NCBI RefSeq assembly: GCF_036370855.1
Contig: NC_088100.1
Location: 40,124,254-40,188,253, forward strand
DNA: 64,000 nt
Direction: 5' to 3'
Source: Dromaius novaehollandiae
Lineage: Eukaryota > Chordata > Aves > Casuariiformes > Dromaiidae
The notes beneath the pieces were generated by a model, which did no database searches, had not been told where the DNA came from, and saw nothing but the letters and a program-made list of their open reading frames with translations. Both the position numbers and the translations under genes were made by a program. This document shows, piece after piece, positions 12,421 to 23,099 of this stretch (the first letter of the stretch is position 1; every line of letters begins with the position of its first letter).

Positions 12421-12498
12421 TTAGGATTTATGATAGTAGCAGGTACTGCAGTGACAATCTGTATGGTTCTCTATCTTCACATTGTCCTTAAGGGTAAT
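12421..12498 (-). CDS. CGA: CGA coding exon 4: glycoprotein hormone alpha subunit, C-terminus
   Basis: The last coding exon, 25 residues plus TAA. It is preceded on the minus strand by a polypyrimidine tract and cag acceptor (12499-12501). It encodes the alpha-subunit end, including the second N-glycosylation site NHT, the three last cysteines in DCHCSTC and the invariant tail CYYHKS. In the family these cysteines complete the cystine knot, and the C-terminal residues contact the receptors of LH, FSH and TSH. The first residue is Ile, where I recall Val (AFTKVT) in other alpha subunits. Exon 3 ends on a full codon, so the joint is phase 0. A 78-codon plus-strand frame over the same bases is its antisense shadow. 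Confidence 0.98.
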   Translation of the reverse strand: MTLKDNVKIENHTDCHCSTCYYHKS

Positions 12499-13496
12499 CT
12501 GAAAAAAAAAGAAAACACACACATAACAAATAATTAGCTACACTGTTAAAACAGCACTCTCAAGCAAAAGATTTCTGAAGCCTTTTTCTTAACCCCAAGC
12601 AGCACACAAGCCCTTTGGATATGTGTATTAGAACTGCATCTGAATGCCATTCGGTGGAACTGCATCCTCAGTGGCTTTCGGAGCCATAGTTAGAAGGGTT
12701 TCAATAGTGACCTGCAGTTTGGTGTCCTTAATTTCCTAAAGTATCTATTTTTTGGAAAGTGTCAAATACCCAAGCTATGAAAAATCAGGAATTCTCTTTA
12801 GAATTTTTCATGTGGAGACTATGAAAGTAGAGACCATTAAAAATGTGAGTCATTTTTATTTTTAATCTCAACAAAATTCTAGTATTGCCTGGGGGAAAAT
12901 ATAATGTTGGTGATCTAAAAAAAGAACTATCCACTACTGAGATGAAGATCCAGCATGGTTTGAGCTATAGATTAAGATAACTAAACTGCAGGTGTCTACA
13001 GGTGAGCCAGGTATCCAGGCTCTATTCAGTTGTCAGCACAGAGATGTCAACCGACATTTGAGATGTCAAAGGCAATCCCACCTAGTCTCCAGCTGTCACT
13101 CCAAAAGGTCTTCCATAGGTCCCATGTCTGCCAGCCACATGCAGATGCCTTGAACACCCTAGGGTAGCTCAAATGGCACCAAATCCCTATGAGTGGGTAA
13201 CTGAACCAAGCCTCTAGTCAATACAATCGATGAGCCCAATTCAGACCACCGTAAGATTAGTGCACTGCACTAATTTCCATATCCCAACCAAATTTCAGAC
13301 CCTGTACTGGTTGACACTTACATTTCCTCTTCAGAAAAAGAAAAGAATTCAAGTGCAAAGGACATAAATGCCAAGGACGTTTTCCTCAAACAGTTGTTCA
13401 ATGTCCTCCAGCAAAACAATGTTGTTTTCCATTCACCGATATAGTTAAATATTGTATCCTACAACTAGCTTAAATTGGTCTCATTCACATCCTTAC
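12499..13496 (-). other. CGA: CGA intron 3
   Basis: About 1.0 kb between gtaagg (donor, minus strand, after 13497) and the pyrimidine-rich cag acceptor before 12498. No repeat or nested gene was recognised inside. Confidence 0.9.
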
Positions 13497-13681
13497 CTTT
13501 GTAAAAGCCTTTGCTACACAGCACGTTGCTTCTGACGTAATGTTCTTAGGAACCAGCATTGTCTTCTTTGACCTCATTGGAGTGGGATAGGCCCGTGAGA
13601 AACAACATCCAGTGCACTGGTAAATGGGTGCTCCTGGCTTTGAGAAGAATCTGTTCTCTCCCAGCTTGCACTCTGGACAAC
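13497..13681 (-). CDS. CGA: CGA coding exon 3: glycoprotein hormone alpha subunit, cystine-knot core
   Basis: This 185-base exon, the same length I recall for the mammalian exon, encodes the central part of the alpha chain shared by LH, FSH and TSH, which is secreted by pituitary gonadotropes and thyrotropes as a heterodimer with a specific beta chain. Visible marks are [18 protein letters not shown] at the mature N-terminal region, [14 protein letters not shown] (a CXGXC-type knot motif), the first N-glycosylation site NIT and the EATCCVAK block. It carries seven of the ten cysteines. The acceptor is cag at 13682-13684 and the donor is gtaagg below 13497. The first two bases complete the Gly codon begun in exon 2. 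No stop or frameshift is present, so the gene looks intact. Confidence 0.98.
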
Positions 13682-14411
13682 CTGCCATAGGTATATAAGG
13701 AAGAGATTTTTACCTCATCTCTAGCTGTATTTTTATTTTCAAAAAGAAAGGGAAAGGGCAGATGGTAGGAGGGAGTACCAGTTGCATTCTGCTGCTTGAC
13801 ATTTTCAGAACAGAAAAGAATAGAAACAAAAGCTCTCCTTTTGAGTCCTTGAACTCTGCAACACACACCATTTGTAAAACTACCTGGAGTGTGGCCTTGC
13901 AGGTAAAGCACAAGCATTATTGTTTCTTTTTTTTCTAACTTCACCTTGTTGATAGTTGGGTTTTTTTGTACATCTGTTACACTAGCTCTCCCTAAACACT
14001 TGCTATTATCTTTACATAGCTAAATAGCAACAGCAGTATTTGTAGCGCTTCTTAGACATTGTCTATTTTCAGGCAAGACTCTGTGATCAAGAATTTTAGA
14101 AATGAGCAGCAATTCTGAGATTTTTGTAGCTCAGATTTTTCTATATTCAGCTTGACATTTATTAAAGGAACCCAACTGGCAGAAGGTAAATGCTCAACAC
14201 CATTGAAAATCAAATCATTTTAAGTGTGAAAATAAGGTTTTAGCAGAAGTTTTTACTTGTTAGGTTACGTGAGTAAAGGCTAATTACAGTGAACACAGAA
14301 ACCCAGCAATGATGAGAGGAATGGTGAGAGACAGAGTAACCCTTCTAACCTGATCAGTGAAAATGGACCACATGACTCCTAAAACCATCAAAGGAGAAGG
14401 TTTAGCCTGTT

Positions 14412-14429
14412 GTCCCTGGTGGGACGCCA
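14412..14429 (-). other. Primer-binding-site-like sequence, tRNA-Lys type
   Basis: The minus strand reads TGGCGTCCCACCAGGGAC. This matches 15 of 18 positions of the tRNA-Lys3 primer-binding site TGGCGCCCGAACAGGGAC, quoted from memory. It lies six bases after a CA dinucleotide (14436-14437) that could be the LTR end; usual spacing is shorter, so the boundary may be off. No gag, pol or env frame follows in the expected direction. It is a tentative mark of a retroviral leader. Confidence 0.45.
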
Positions 14430-14435
14430 CCAAAA

Positions 14436-15365
14436 TGAGACACCCAAACAAGCATTCTCCCCACAAAGCTTTGCAGACTGAAAGGGCGATTGCCTAAAGT
14501 GGTGCAGGGCTTATTATGGGATGCAGAGGGAAAAGAATTTGAGGATTGTGTAAATCTTGTTATGGGATGTTTTAAGGGGATTGTAGGAAAGTGCAAAACT
14601 TCTTAATGGGATTTTCAGAGAAGTGACCAAAGATGGGGAAAGAAAGGGATCAAGGAAGACAGGGGAGGAACAAGCATGGGAAAACAGAAGGAAAAGAGGA
14701 TAAAAGGGAATGGCTGCATGTAAATGGACTGCTGGTCAGTACACTTGTCTGAGCCCTGTGCTTTATCACCACAGTCTATCCTACATTCTTATTAACTCCT
14801 ATTTCTAACCATCTTTTTTTTGTGGTTCTATTTTAAGCCTTTGTGTGTGTATGTGTACATGTGTCTGTTCATGCTAGCAAACATCAAGCTGGACTACTGG
14901 GCATGTATGAGGAGAGGTCTGAATGCCAGCCACTGGAGCAACAGGCCATGAGCTCAAAGGTCTTGTAGGTCCAGGTGCAACTGGGAGAGACCAGGGTCTT
15001 GAGGCCAGCTACTAGATAGAGCTGACCTTACACTGAGTGTCTAAGACCAGCTACTGGATAGACCAATACTGTGTCTGCAAGTATGAATACTAGCAAACCT
15101 CAATCCTGATGAGCCAGAGGGGAGAAACAGGATCAAGTCATGTTGTCATATTTATGCGAGTACTGATGTTTTTTGAGTGGGTGTTGATAAAGGCACTGTT
15201 TTCTCTCTGTGTTGCTGTGTGGCTGGCCTTGTTAGTAAGGAGTGCATGCATGTGCCCCTTCTGGGAATACATGCTCAGCCTCGCTACTGGCTGGATCTGG
15301 GAACAAGGAACTGAAGCAGCCTCACATGTATTGGGCTGGAACAAAAGATATCATCTGTGTCACGA
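14436..15365 (-). mobile_element. LTR-like repeat, copy B
   Basis: The reverse complement aligns with 8578-9592 over nearly its full length, sharing ccagtagc.aggct.agcatg, tgcctttatcaacac, ctcatcaggatt, a CA-rich microsatellite, ttttcccatgctt and the cccataataag blocks. It continues past the end of copy A to a CA and a tRNA-Lys-like PBS. The length of about 0.9 kb and the downstream PBS fit the 5' LTR of a degraded endogenous retrovirus whose coding region is gone. It sits in CGA intron 2 in the sense direction of the gene. Open frames of about 100 codons on either strand here have no retroviral motif and are chance. Confidence 0.6.
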
Positions 15366-16584
15366 AGTCTGGCTACCTCTAACATCAAGTATATGCTTAA
15401 ACACTTTACTGAATAGGGATTAATGTAACCAGAGCTAAGCGGGTATCTAACTGCATCACTGAAATGTGGCCTCATTAACAAAAACACCTTCTCATTCATG
15501 AGTAATGTGGTCACTCCAGAACAAAGTCAAGAAGAGAATGGGATAAGCTTAAAACTGATCTGAATCAGGCCACTAAGGAGGCAGTGAATCAATGTTCATA
15601 AAATATACATGAAATTCTACCAGCCTTTCTTTATGTGCAGATTTTATGGAAAAAATATTTGAGAAAAACTGCAGACTTTTACAGCTTTCATAGATAAGAT
15701 CCAGGAGTAGAGATTTTTGCTGCATCTTTAAGAGCTGCAATATAGAAGTTACAGGGATGGCGTATCAAGGTGCAAGAGAGAAAGCAGTGATCAGCCTGAA
15801 TTATGGAAATCTCTCCAGTGTGAATTATAGACTGATATACTGTCAGGAATCTCTAGTGCCTACTGTTGCATACTGTGACTTTGCCTCAGCATATCCATCC
15901 TAGCCCTGACTCCAGCACAAGGGGTCCTTCAGAGCGAAATCTCTCCTTGCAGCAATGCCTGTATCAGAAATTCCTTCTTTGACATAGAATGAAGTTTCTA
16001 GGGTTGCACTACAGTGTTCCTATCCTTTAATCCAGTGGGAGGTGCTACAGCAGGAATAAAGGCCATACTTCCTGTGGTATTTATAGGCATGAGATCAATT
16101 TCACAAAACAAAAACAAAAAAAACAAAAAAAAAACCCCAACAAACTCAAAATCCCTCTAAAATCTTTGTAATATGCCTCTTCTGTAGAATGTTACAATGC
16201 TAACATCCCATATCCTGGGGTCTACAGAGGAAGTATATTCTGCACATTATGAAGAGAAGCTATGGTTCTGCTATTCTTGATGTTACAAAGTTGCCATTTG
16301 GATCTCAGAAGTACAAAAAAATTGAAACATTTGCATTTGAAAATATATCAAGAATTAAGATTATCCACATTAACATGAGGGCATTGTCACCTGGAAAAGA
16401 TTTCTGACCTGGAGAAACCAAGTCAGAGAAGGAATAGGAAGTATACTTATAGCAAAACTGTCTTGGTTCATTGTACCTTCATATCTTGATGCCAATAAAT
16501 GCAACTGAATGTTAAGATTTATTGTGAAAGATTAATGATCTTTACAAACAGTTGTCCTATTTCTGAATACTGAAAGCAGCTTAC

Positions 16585-16684
16585 CCTGCATGAGGAACTC
16601 TCCATCTGGGAAAGAATGAAGAAGATGCAGAAATACAGACAAAATGGCCAAAGTGACAGCTGCATACTTCCCATAGTAATCCAT
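16585..16684 (-). CDS. CGA: CGA coding exon 2: signal peptide and start of the mature chain
   Basis: Exon 2 runs from 16691 (after a cag acceptor at 16692-16694) to 16585 (donor gtaagc). The ATG at 16682-16684 leaves seven bases of 5' untranslated sequence in the exon. It encodes 33 residues and the first base of a Gly codon. A typical signal peptide is visible: a short polar start, then the hydrophobic core [17 protein letters not shown], with likely cleavage after residue 24. The mature chain begins FPDGEFLMQ. Joined with exons 3 and 4 (100 + 185 + 78 bases) the reading frame is exactly 120 codons plus stop, the length I recall for avian alpha subunits. Confidence 0.97.
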
Positions 16685-17220
16685 GATTCTTCTGGAAATA
16701 CAAACAAACACATTTTTAAAGGACTGTTTTGCATTGGATACAGCACCAGTATCAAAGCTGCATACTGAAGCAGCATTCAATGCAAGTAACAGAGACAATC
16801 TGGAACCAGGACCAGAAACCAAAAATGTAGTACACATAGTAGTACACTGATGTGTATTTTACAGAAAATTGTCTTTATCATCATCATAACAAAATGCTGC
16901 TTTTCTGAATATTAACATAAACCATAGCACACAAACTTCAAATGCCATAACTGCCTAAAGTTTATGGTAGACTGGATAAAGCCAGCAAATGATTATGGAG
17001 AAGGCAAAACAATCTGTAGGATCTGAGCCATGCAAAGACTAATTTCAGGGAAAATACAACATTTTCAGGGAAAAAAATTTCACATGGGATGTAACATCCT
17101 GAGCCAAGAGTCAGATATTTGTCTATACACTGACCTCTTTAGCACCTAAGTCCCCATAAAGAGATTTTCACAGTCCTGTCCCTAGGTAGAAGAATCTCCT
17201 CTGATCTACGCAATTATAGA

Positions 17221-17242
17221 TGCAAGTACCTTTGTACTTGCA
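17221..17242. repeat. Perfect 9-bp inverted repeat with 4-base loop
   Basis: tgcaagtac-cttt-gtacttgca forms a perfect 9-bp stem. It lies in CGA intron 1 next to a GC-richer patch at about 17260-17450. No function is implied. Confidence 0.8.
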
Positions 17243-20200
17243 AGTAACTTTGATCCCATGTGGTGGAACTTGTGCCTCTCAGGAAGGCAGCGAGCTCTGG
17301 GGCAAGGGGAGAGGCAGACTGTGCCATGCTGCAGAGCACCCAAGGAGCAGTGGGGCCGAGGGGCAGCTTGAGAGTGCTTTGAACAGCCCCAGGACCCCAG
17401 CATCATGCCGAGGCCTTGTCCGGAGTCACTGCAACCTTCTGGGCTGAGGTTTCTTCTAGGTTTTGTTTTACTGACACAGTAAACTGGCTTTTGGGTTCCA
17501 AGTAACAGACTGAGAATACAAAAAGCTGGTCTGGTATAAACGCACTCTGGCTGGCTCAAATTTTTAAAAATCTTTTCAACAGCTTAATTTTATGCCAGAG
17601 GGCTATATGCTGCACTATATCATCTGTCTATCTGCAACTACTGCACAAGATGAAGTGGCCATAAACACCTTATCACATGCTCCCAGAGTACTTTAACAAA
17701 AATGCCGTTACATGGCTATATTTGATCCAGATCAAATCTGTACCACAGGGTAATGCACAGCTCTGATGTGAATAACTGTGGGAACCATAACACAACAGGT
17801 ACAGAATACAGAAGCTGGGGTGGTGAGAATATCATTCCAAATTCTCTGCTCATTTTTTTTTTAATAAATTTACTTTTCATCAATATCATTCACAATAAGA
17901 GTTCATGGAGGAGGAAATGAAATCTCAGTTATCTTCCTGTCCGAACTTCAGATGTACTACGTAATTAAAGGCTAGATGCAGAGAGGCAAGATGCTTTTTG
18001 GTAATACCACAGGACCTTTTAAATTATTTTGAAGCATTTTGTGCCTGCTTGGTAAGAGACAGGAGAGTGATCTTAAAGAACTGTTTCTTTTCAGCCAGAG
18101 AACTCCTACACTTCTGTGGCATGACTAGGAGGACCTCCCTTTTTGGAAAGCCAGGTGAGATCTGAGTTAGGCTAAAACAACTGTAAAGATACCACACACT
18201 TCTTGAGATTTTCATATAAAAAAGGTGTTATAAACATCTCATTAACTAATGCTACTTTTAAAAATCCTGAATTAAGCTGAACTATGAATAGACAAAACAA
18301 AATACTGAACCTCACTTCAGATCTTGTTTTAAAAACATGTATCTTAGGCATAAAGCTTGTAACCTTTCTTTTCCAACACTGATCTTCCTTATTTCACTGG
18401 CAATTTTTATGTGCTCAGTCAAAGCCAGTTTTGGTCCAGTCTCTCGCTCAGAAAACAGAACTTCCCCCTTAAAAAGGGACTTTTCTTGCAGTGCATAGAC
18501 CTCAGCCCTTCCTTTAGAAATGAATAGGAATAATTTATATCCCATGGTGAAGTAATTGGGTCCATGGAGAAAAGTGCTATATAAACGATGCCAAAGTATT
18601 AAATTCCACATCCGGGGCAATCTGTGTAGATAATAGAGACAGCTAGCGCTCTTTTGTCCAACAAAGCTTGCCTGGGACTCAATTTGAGGATTTTGTTTCA
18701 AGGTCTTTCCATTGTTGAGACACCACACGCATTCCAACAGGGGGACCTTTCTTGCCCTTGCAGATTGTCCTGTGAGGGACTTACAGTTCACCACGGTTCA
18801 CATTCACCCTGAGCAGAGGGTGTTTTGCTGCTGTGTAACAAACACCATGTGGTTCACTGGTTGCAGTCGTCCTAGCTGGCTTAAACCAACCACCTCAGGT
18901 AGCAGTCACAATCAACCCACAGCAATGCGGAGCTCAGAGCAGTTAATCACCAAACTATTTACCTATCTTCTCAGAAAAGCTGTCTGATCATGCAGATCTC
19001 CCTACTTCTGCAGTTACACCCCTAAGCTGTGCCTTAAGCTAACTTAAAACTTGCTTGCGGTATGTCTGAACTGCAGGCAGCACAGACAGCATCTTAAAGC
19101 CAAAATCTTGCAACTGGATCCTTTGAATAGTTTCTTCTGTGTCTTCATAGACCACCTGATCTGCTGACTTTAAAGACAGAAACTGTAACACAAGAGCATG
19201 ATGTGCAAAAGACTGATGCGCAGGATAAGGCCTCAAGCTGTCAAGATTGATTTATATATTTTAGATACTGAAAGCTACTGTTTAGCAAGTAAAAAAAAGT
19301 ATTCAGTCTTCTGCTACTTAAGACCTTCTCTTCTTCCAGCTACACCAGTCAATGCTGCTACTGCACGACAGATTCTCCAGAGAAAGATTATCCTGTGGCA
19401 CCAAATATTCCTAAATACAAGGAGGACAATAATGCCAACAACAAAGAAATTAATCTTCAGATTTGGCATAGAGGTCATTTAAGAACGTGATAGCAATCTG
19501 AGAAAACATTCATGTCTCTAACCAAGACAGACAGACCAGAGGGGAGAGTATGATTAAACAAAGATAGCTTTCACATAGTGACCACCTACTTCTTTTCAGA
19601 TCTTGCACCTACCCACCAGAATCCCTGCAACAACTACCACAATGATGCAAATGTCCAAATAATGCCTACTCCCATCTGGAGGAAGAGACAAACCTGAGGT
19701 GGTCCAAAGAGTGAAGCTACTTGCCTGGTATGATTATCTAATGGCGAGTGAACCTGGAGCACTGGGATATGTGCAAGGAGTACATCGATAAGCAGAGGGA
19801 CACTCCACCACTTCACAAAATTCCCAGAGATACACGGGAACGCATGACTGCTACACACAGGTCAGCAGGTATTGGTTCACTGAGCAAACAGATGTGCAAA
19901 GCAGTCATAAAAGGTAGCAGTTCAGACTATAGTGGCACACAGGCCACGCAAGGTAGCTTTGAATTCAGGACAACGATGGAAACAAAGTCAAAGAGAGCTC
20001 CACATCTGCAGCAATCAGAAAAAGATCATGCCCAAACAGATACAAGGCTGAGACCAAAGTTAGGATGAGAAGAACACAGAAAGGGACTCAGCCCCGTGGC
20101 TGACCTGGGTTAGCCAAGTGGAAAGAAATGAGGCCTATAAGTAAGAGGGAGAGACATGATGGTCTCCAACAGAATGAAGGCACAAAAGCAGAAACAAGCC

Positions 20201-20675
20201 TCTTTCTATTTAGGACAGAAAAACTAGAGGTAGGAGTCTGGTCTGAAGCCCAGCTAAAGTGAAGGACAAAAGGGCCAATGACGTTGCAAAAATGGGCAAA
20301 GACCATGCAAAAGGGCTGAATATAAGTAACTTTTTCCCCCTCCCACCTGCACAGCACGTCAGTCTATGCTGGCACAAAACAGCTAGGACAAGTAAGTTAA
20401 AAGCAGCTTGTATAGAATTTGAAGAAAAAGCACTGTTAGCAATTGTGGACGCACTGGAAACATTTGTAAAATGTATCAAAAAGCCAGTTCAGTACACTTG
20501 TGCATCTATGCTGTAGTTACTCATTCCCGCTAGGGCCTTTACCAAAAACCCAGCTGAGTACAAGAAACAGTTTTCTGATGCTAGCTAACAGGTGGTACAT
20601 GAAACTGGAGATGTGTAGAAAAACAAGTGAGTCTGTACTATGCAGCACTGCATCCCAAAGGGCAGCCAGGGCAGG

Positions 20676-20696
20676 CACTGCCCTACCAGGGCAGTG
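20676..20696. repeat. Perfect GC-rich 9-bp hairpin with 3-base loop
   Basis: cactgccct-acc-agggcagtg is a perfect palindromic stem with a three-base loop, in CGA intron 1. It is too short to be called a microRNA precursor. Confidence 0.8.
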
Positions 20697-21158
20697 TGAG
20701 GCACTTTCTTTGTTGCAGCCTTAAAAATGGGCTTTTACTTCAAAACACCCTGCATTCAGATAGCCAGTTTCTGCCTAGGCCTTGCGATGAGGCAAACTTT
20801 CTGCTCCCTTTCCTCCTCTCAAATCTTTAGGGCAGACCCAGATCAGCTTAATCTGACTCCAGTAAATTTGAGGAGACTGCGGTGAAAACATGCAGGACAA
20901 TAAAGAACTGATAACACAATAGTCTCGTGTGTTCCTTCGACAAGCCTCTCAGGTTTCTGGGAAGCAGGCTGCCAGCTCTCTCTGCTTGGTTGTCTTGACG
21001 AAAGTAACCCGTCTCCCCATCAGAAAGGTGGGCCTTCACGGGGTTTAGATCAGCAGCCTCGTGTGATCCTTCCAAATGTTTCAGGAGCTGAACTGAGTTA
21101 GGTCACACCTATCAAGTTGCACTGAATAAATTAACCAGGTCCCTCTCTCCAATGAGTC

Positions 21159-21162
<4 letters not shown>

Positions 21163-21192
<30 letters not shown>
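21163..21192 (+). repeat. Poly-T run (T30)
   Basis: Thirty consecutive thymines, followed by aaagattg. On the minus strand this is A30, which could be the tail of a retroposed sequence lying at higher coordinates. That flank (21193-21580) has no recognisable source gene, so it is listed only as a homopolymer. Confidence 0.9.
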
Positions 21193-21197
<5 letters not shown>

Positions 21198-22778
21198 TTG
21201 TTTACTTGTAAATACTCTTTTCGGCACCATACAGGTGATGTGATGCTGGCAGAATTGCCTATATCGGGACAAAATCGCAGAGTTGAGCCTCAAGTCCTGT
21301 TCCACCCAAGGGCCCACAGCTGACTAACGCATGCCCCAGAGTACAGGAGGCAGCTGGAAGGGTTCATTTACCAGCAGGAGAAGACTGACAGCCTTTTCCA
21401 AACACCCTGATTTTGCACCAGCCTGAGCCTTTTGATAATCTGGATGATCCAACAGCTCTCTAATAAAAGATGTCACCCACAGTAATAACACTGCAGCCTT
21501 TGACTGATTATTCTGTGATCTCATGCCCTTTGTTGAAGGCATGGTGGTACCCTCTATCCCTTTAAAAAAAAAATCCACAATGTTATACTTTGGTATAATA
21601 TAAGAGTTTGGGGCAATCCCAGAGGGAAGTTGTTTAAACTACATTAGCCAAAAAGGGAATTGAAACTGCAGTTTTGCACTTCGCCCATTGGGTCAGACTG
21701 TCAGTTTCATACTAAAAACACCAAAGATACCTGCCAATGAAACCAAGATTTGATCTTCACTGCTCTTCTAATGTGATAGCAATTTTGGCTGATGGTCTTA
21801 CGAATATGCTCTTCAATGCATTTGGTTTACTGACAGTGCCCATGATGCTTAACCCAGTTAGTATCTACACTAATTCACTAACTTCACCATTAAATCAAAG
21901 TTTTTACTTTGCTCTATTAATTACCTTCTTTCTTAAGCTATTGGAACATTTATATAATGCACGAATTTTAGCAGATCTTTGAAAAGATGGTACTTTTAAA
22001 TCTTCCCTAGCCCTTAAAGTCTCATCTCACTATCTAAACTATTTTTCCTTTATTTTTTTAAGTTATCATATTATCAGTTATCATAATAAAGACAGCTATC
22101 ACATGTATTTGCAAACAGGTTGTCTTTTCATGTACACTTGAGACTTTGTGGGTCTTTTTACATTTATGTCAAACTCCACTGTATCAGAATCCTTCATCAA
22201 ATTCTTCAGTTAAATATTTTGTATATTCTAGAAAGGAATGAACAGAATATTTAGCAGTGACGTATAGCTCTGCCACAGTAACAATGAAATAAAAGTGCCA
22301 GTGCTTTGCTTATGGCCCTATGTCATGTACACAGTAACCTGTTGGCTTGAGAAGACTGAGAAATCCTTTTTTTTCCCCCTTAACATATTTAATCATGACT
22401 GGTAATTTAAAGACTCTAAAACATGCATTAGTACCACAGATTGTTTAACATTTGATATTAGGCAGAAATACTGCTGGCCTGGAGGAAAAACACAAGGTTA
22501 CTAATGAAGCATTACTGGACTCAGTCAGAAACCACAAAAATATTATTATTTAACTGTAAACACTTTACAGAATTCCAGAACCTAGTGTTTCTTTTACTTA
22601 CAAAACCAGTTCAACCCCAAGCACAGATGTTTTAGTCCCAATACCTTTTAGTTTAACTTGCACAGTAAAAACTGAGAGAAAGGAAGGAGAAGAAAACTTT
22701 GTAGAGAAGCAGAAAAGAATGTAGAAAAATATGGAATTGATACTTTTCAACAGCAAAGAGAATTTTAAAAGATATTAC

Positions 22779-22878
22779 CTTCCTTGTTCAATGAGAATAA
22801 ATCAGACAGTTGGGAATCTGAAGGATGGCTTTAGAACGAGAGCTGTCCTTGGAGCTTAGATGTATGTTCCTGAAACTG
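22779..22878 (-). other. CGA: CGA exon 1, non-coding (predicted)
   Basis: The minus strand has TATAAAAG at 22902-22909. A start about 30 bases downstream and an exon of about 100 bases would end at GGAAG|GTAATA (exon end 22779). The human CGA exon 1 is also non-coding and of similar size and is followed by a 6-kb intron; the distance here to exon 2 is 6.1 kb. The transcription start was placed from the TATA box, not from a transcript. Confidence 0.72.
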
Positions 22879-22901
22879 AAGTATGAAAAAGTTGCATCTT
22901 T

Positions 22902-22909
22902 CTTTTATA
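22902..22909 (-). promoter_or_regulatory. CGA: CGA TATA box
   Basis: TATAAAAG on the minus strand, about 30 bases upstream of the predicted start of exon 1 and 123 bases from its splice donor. The CGA promoters of mammals are TATA-type, which agrees. Confidence 0.75.
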
Positions 22910-22995
22910 CCAGTCAAGCTGGATCATATTCCTCGCCCACATCTAAGCCATAGGATCAACTGTACATTTTGTCTAATGATTGAACATTACTTTAT

Positions 22996-23081
22996 GTAAT
23001 TACCACTCCACCATGTTGATCTTATCTTCTACGTGACTTTCAAAAAGATCACTTTTTTCTTATATAATGAAAGAAAGGTCA
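22996..23081 (-). promoter_or_regulatory. CGA: CGA proximal promoter motif cluster
   Basis: Upstream of the TATA box several sites match motifs known from pituitary alpha-subunit promoters. GTAATTAC (22996-23003, about -120) is a palindromic LIM-homeodomain-type site like the pituitary glycoprotein hormone basal element. AGATAAG on the minus strand (23021-23027, about -145) is a GATA site. GTCACGT (23031-23037, about -155) is a CRE-like or E-box-like variant and not a perfect TGACGTCA. AAGGTCA (23075-23081, about -200), read as TGACCTT on the minus strand, is an NR5A1/SF-1 half-site like the gonadotrope-specific element, near -215 in mammals. Motif identity is seen; factor binding is inferred from mammalian work. 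Confidence 0.6.
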
Positions 23082-23099
23082 GCTTGTGAGCACAAATTC

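Larger units (their letters stand above)
13682..16584 (-). other. CGA: CGA intron 2
   Basis: A 2.9-kb intron. It contains the minus-oriented LTR-like repeat copy B with its primer-binding-site-like end (14412-15365), in the same orientation as CGA. The remainder shows A-rich low-complexity sequence at about 16107-16141 and nothing else that I could identify. Confidence 0.9.
16692..22778 (-). other. CGA: CGA intron 1
   Basis: An intron of about 6.1 kb between the non-coding exon 1 (donor gtaata) and exon 2. A first intron of this size before the start-codon exon is also known for the human gene. It contains a perfect hairpin at 17221-17242, another at 20676-20696, a T30 run at 21163-21192 and a few long chance open frames. 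One of these, a 160-codon minus frame at 18312-18794, has no motif I recognise. No nested gene is supported. Confidence 0.75.

Noticed and set aside
12301-12537. 78-codon plus-strand frame with a membrane-like segment
   Set aside because: It starts at TTG rather than ATG and lies antisense over CGA exon 4; the minus strand explains the sequence.
17206-17559. 117-codon minus frame in a GC-richer patch of CGA intron 1
   Set aside because: No family motif or splice sites; probably compositional.
18312-18794. 160-codon minus frame in CGA intron 1
   Set aside because: No recognisable domain, no splice or promoter context, and it lies within the intron of a gene on the same strand.
20676-20696. 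Perfect hairpin considered as a microRNA precursor
   Set aside because: The stem is only 9 bp with a 3-base loop; flanks do not extend the pairing.
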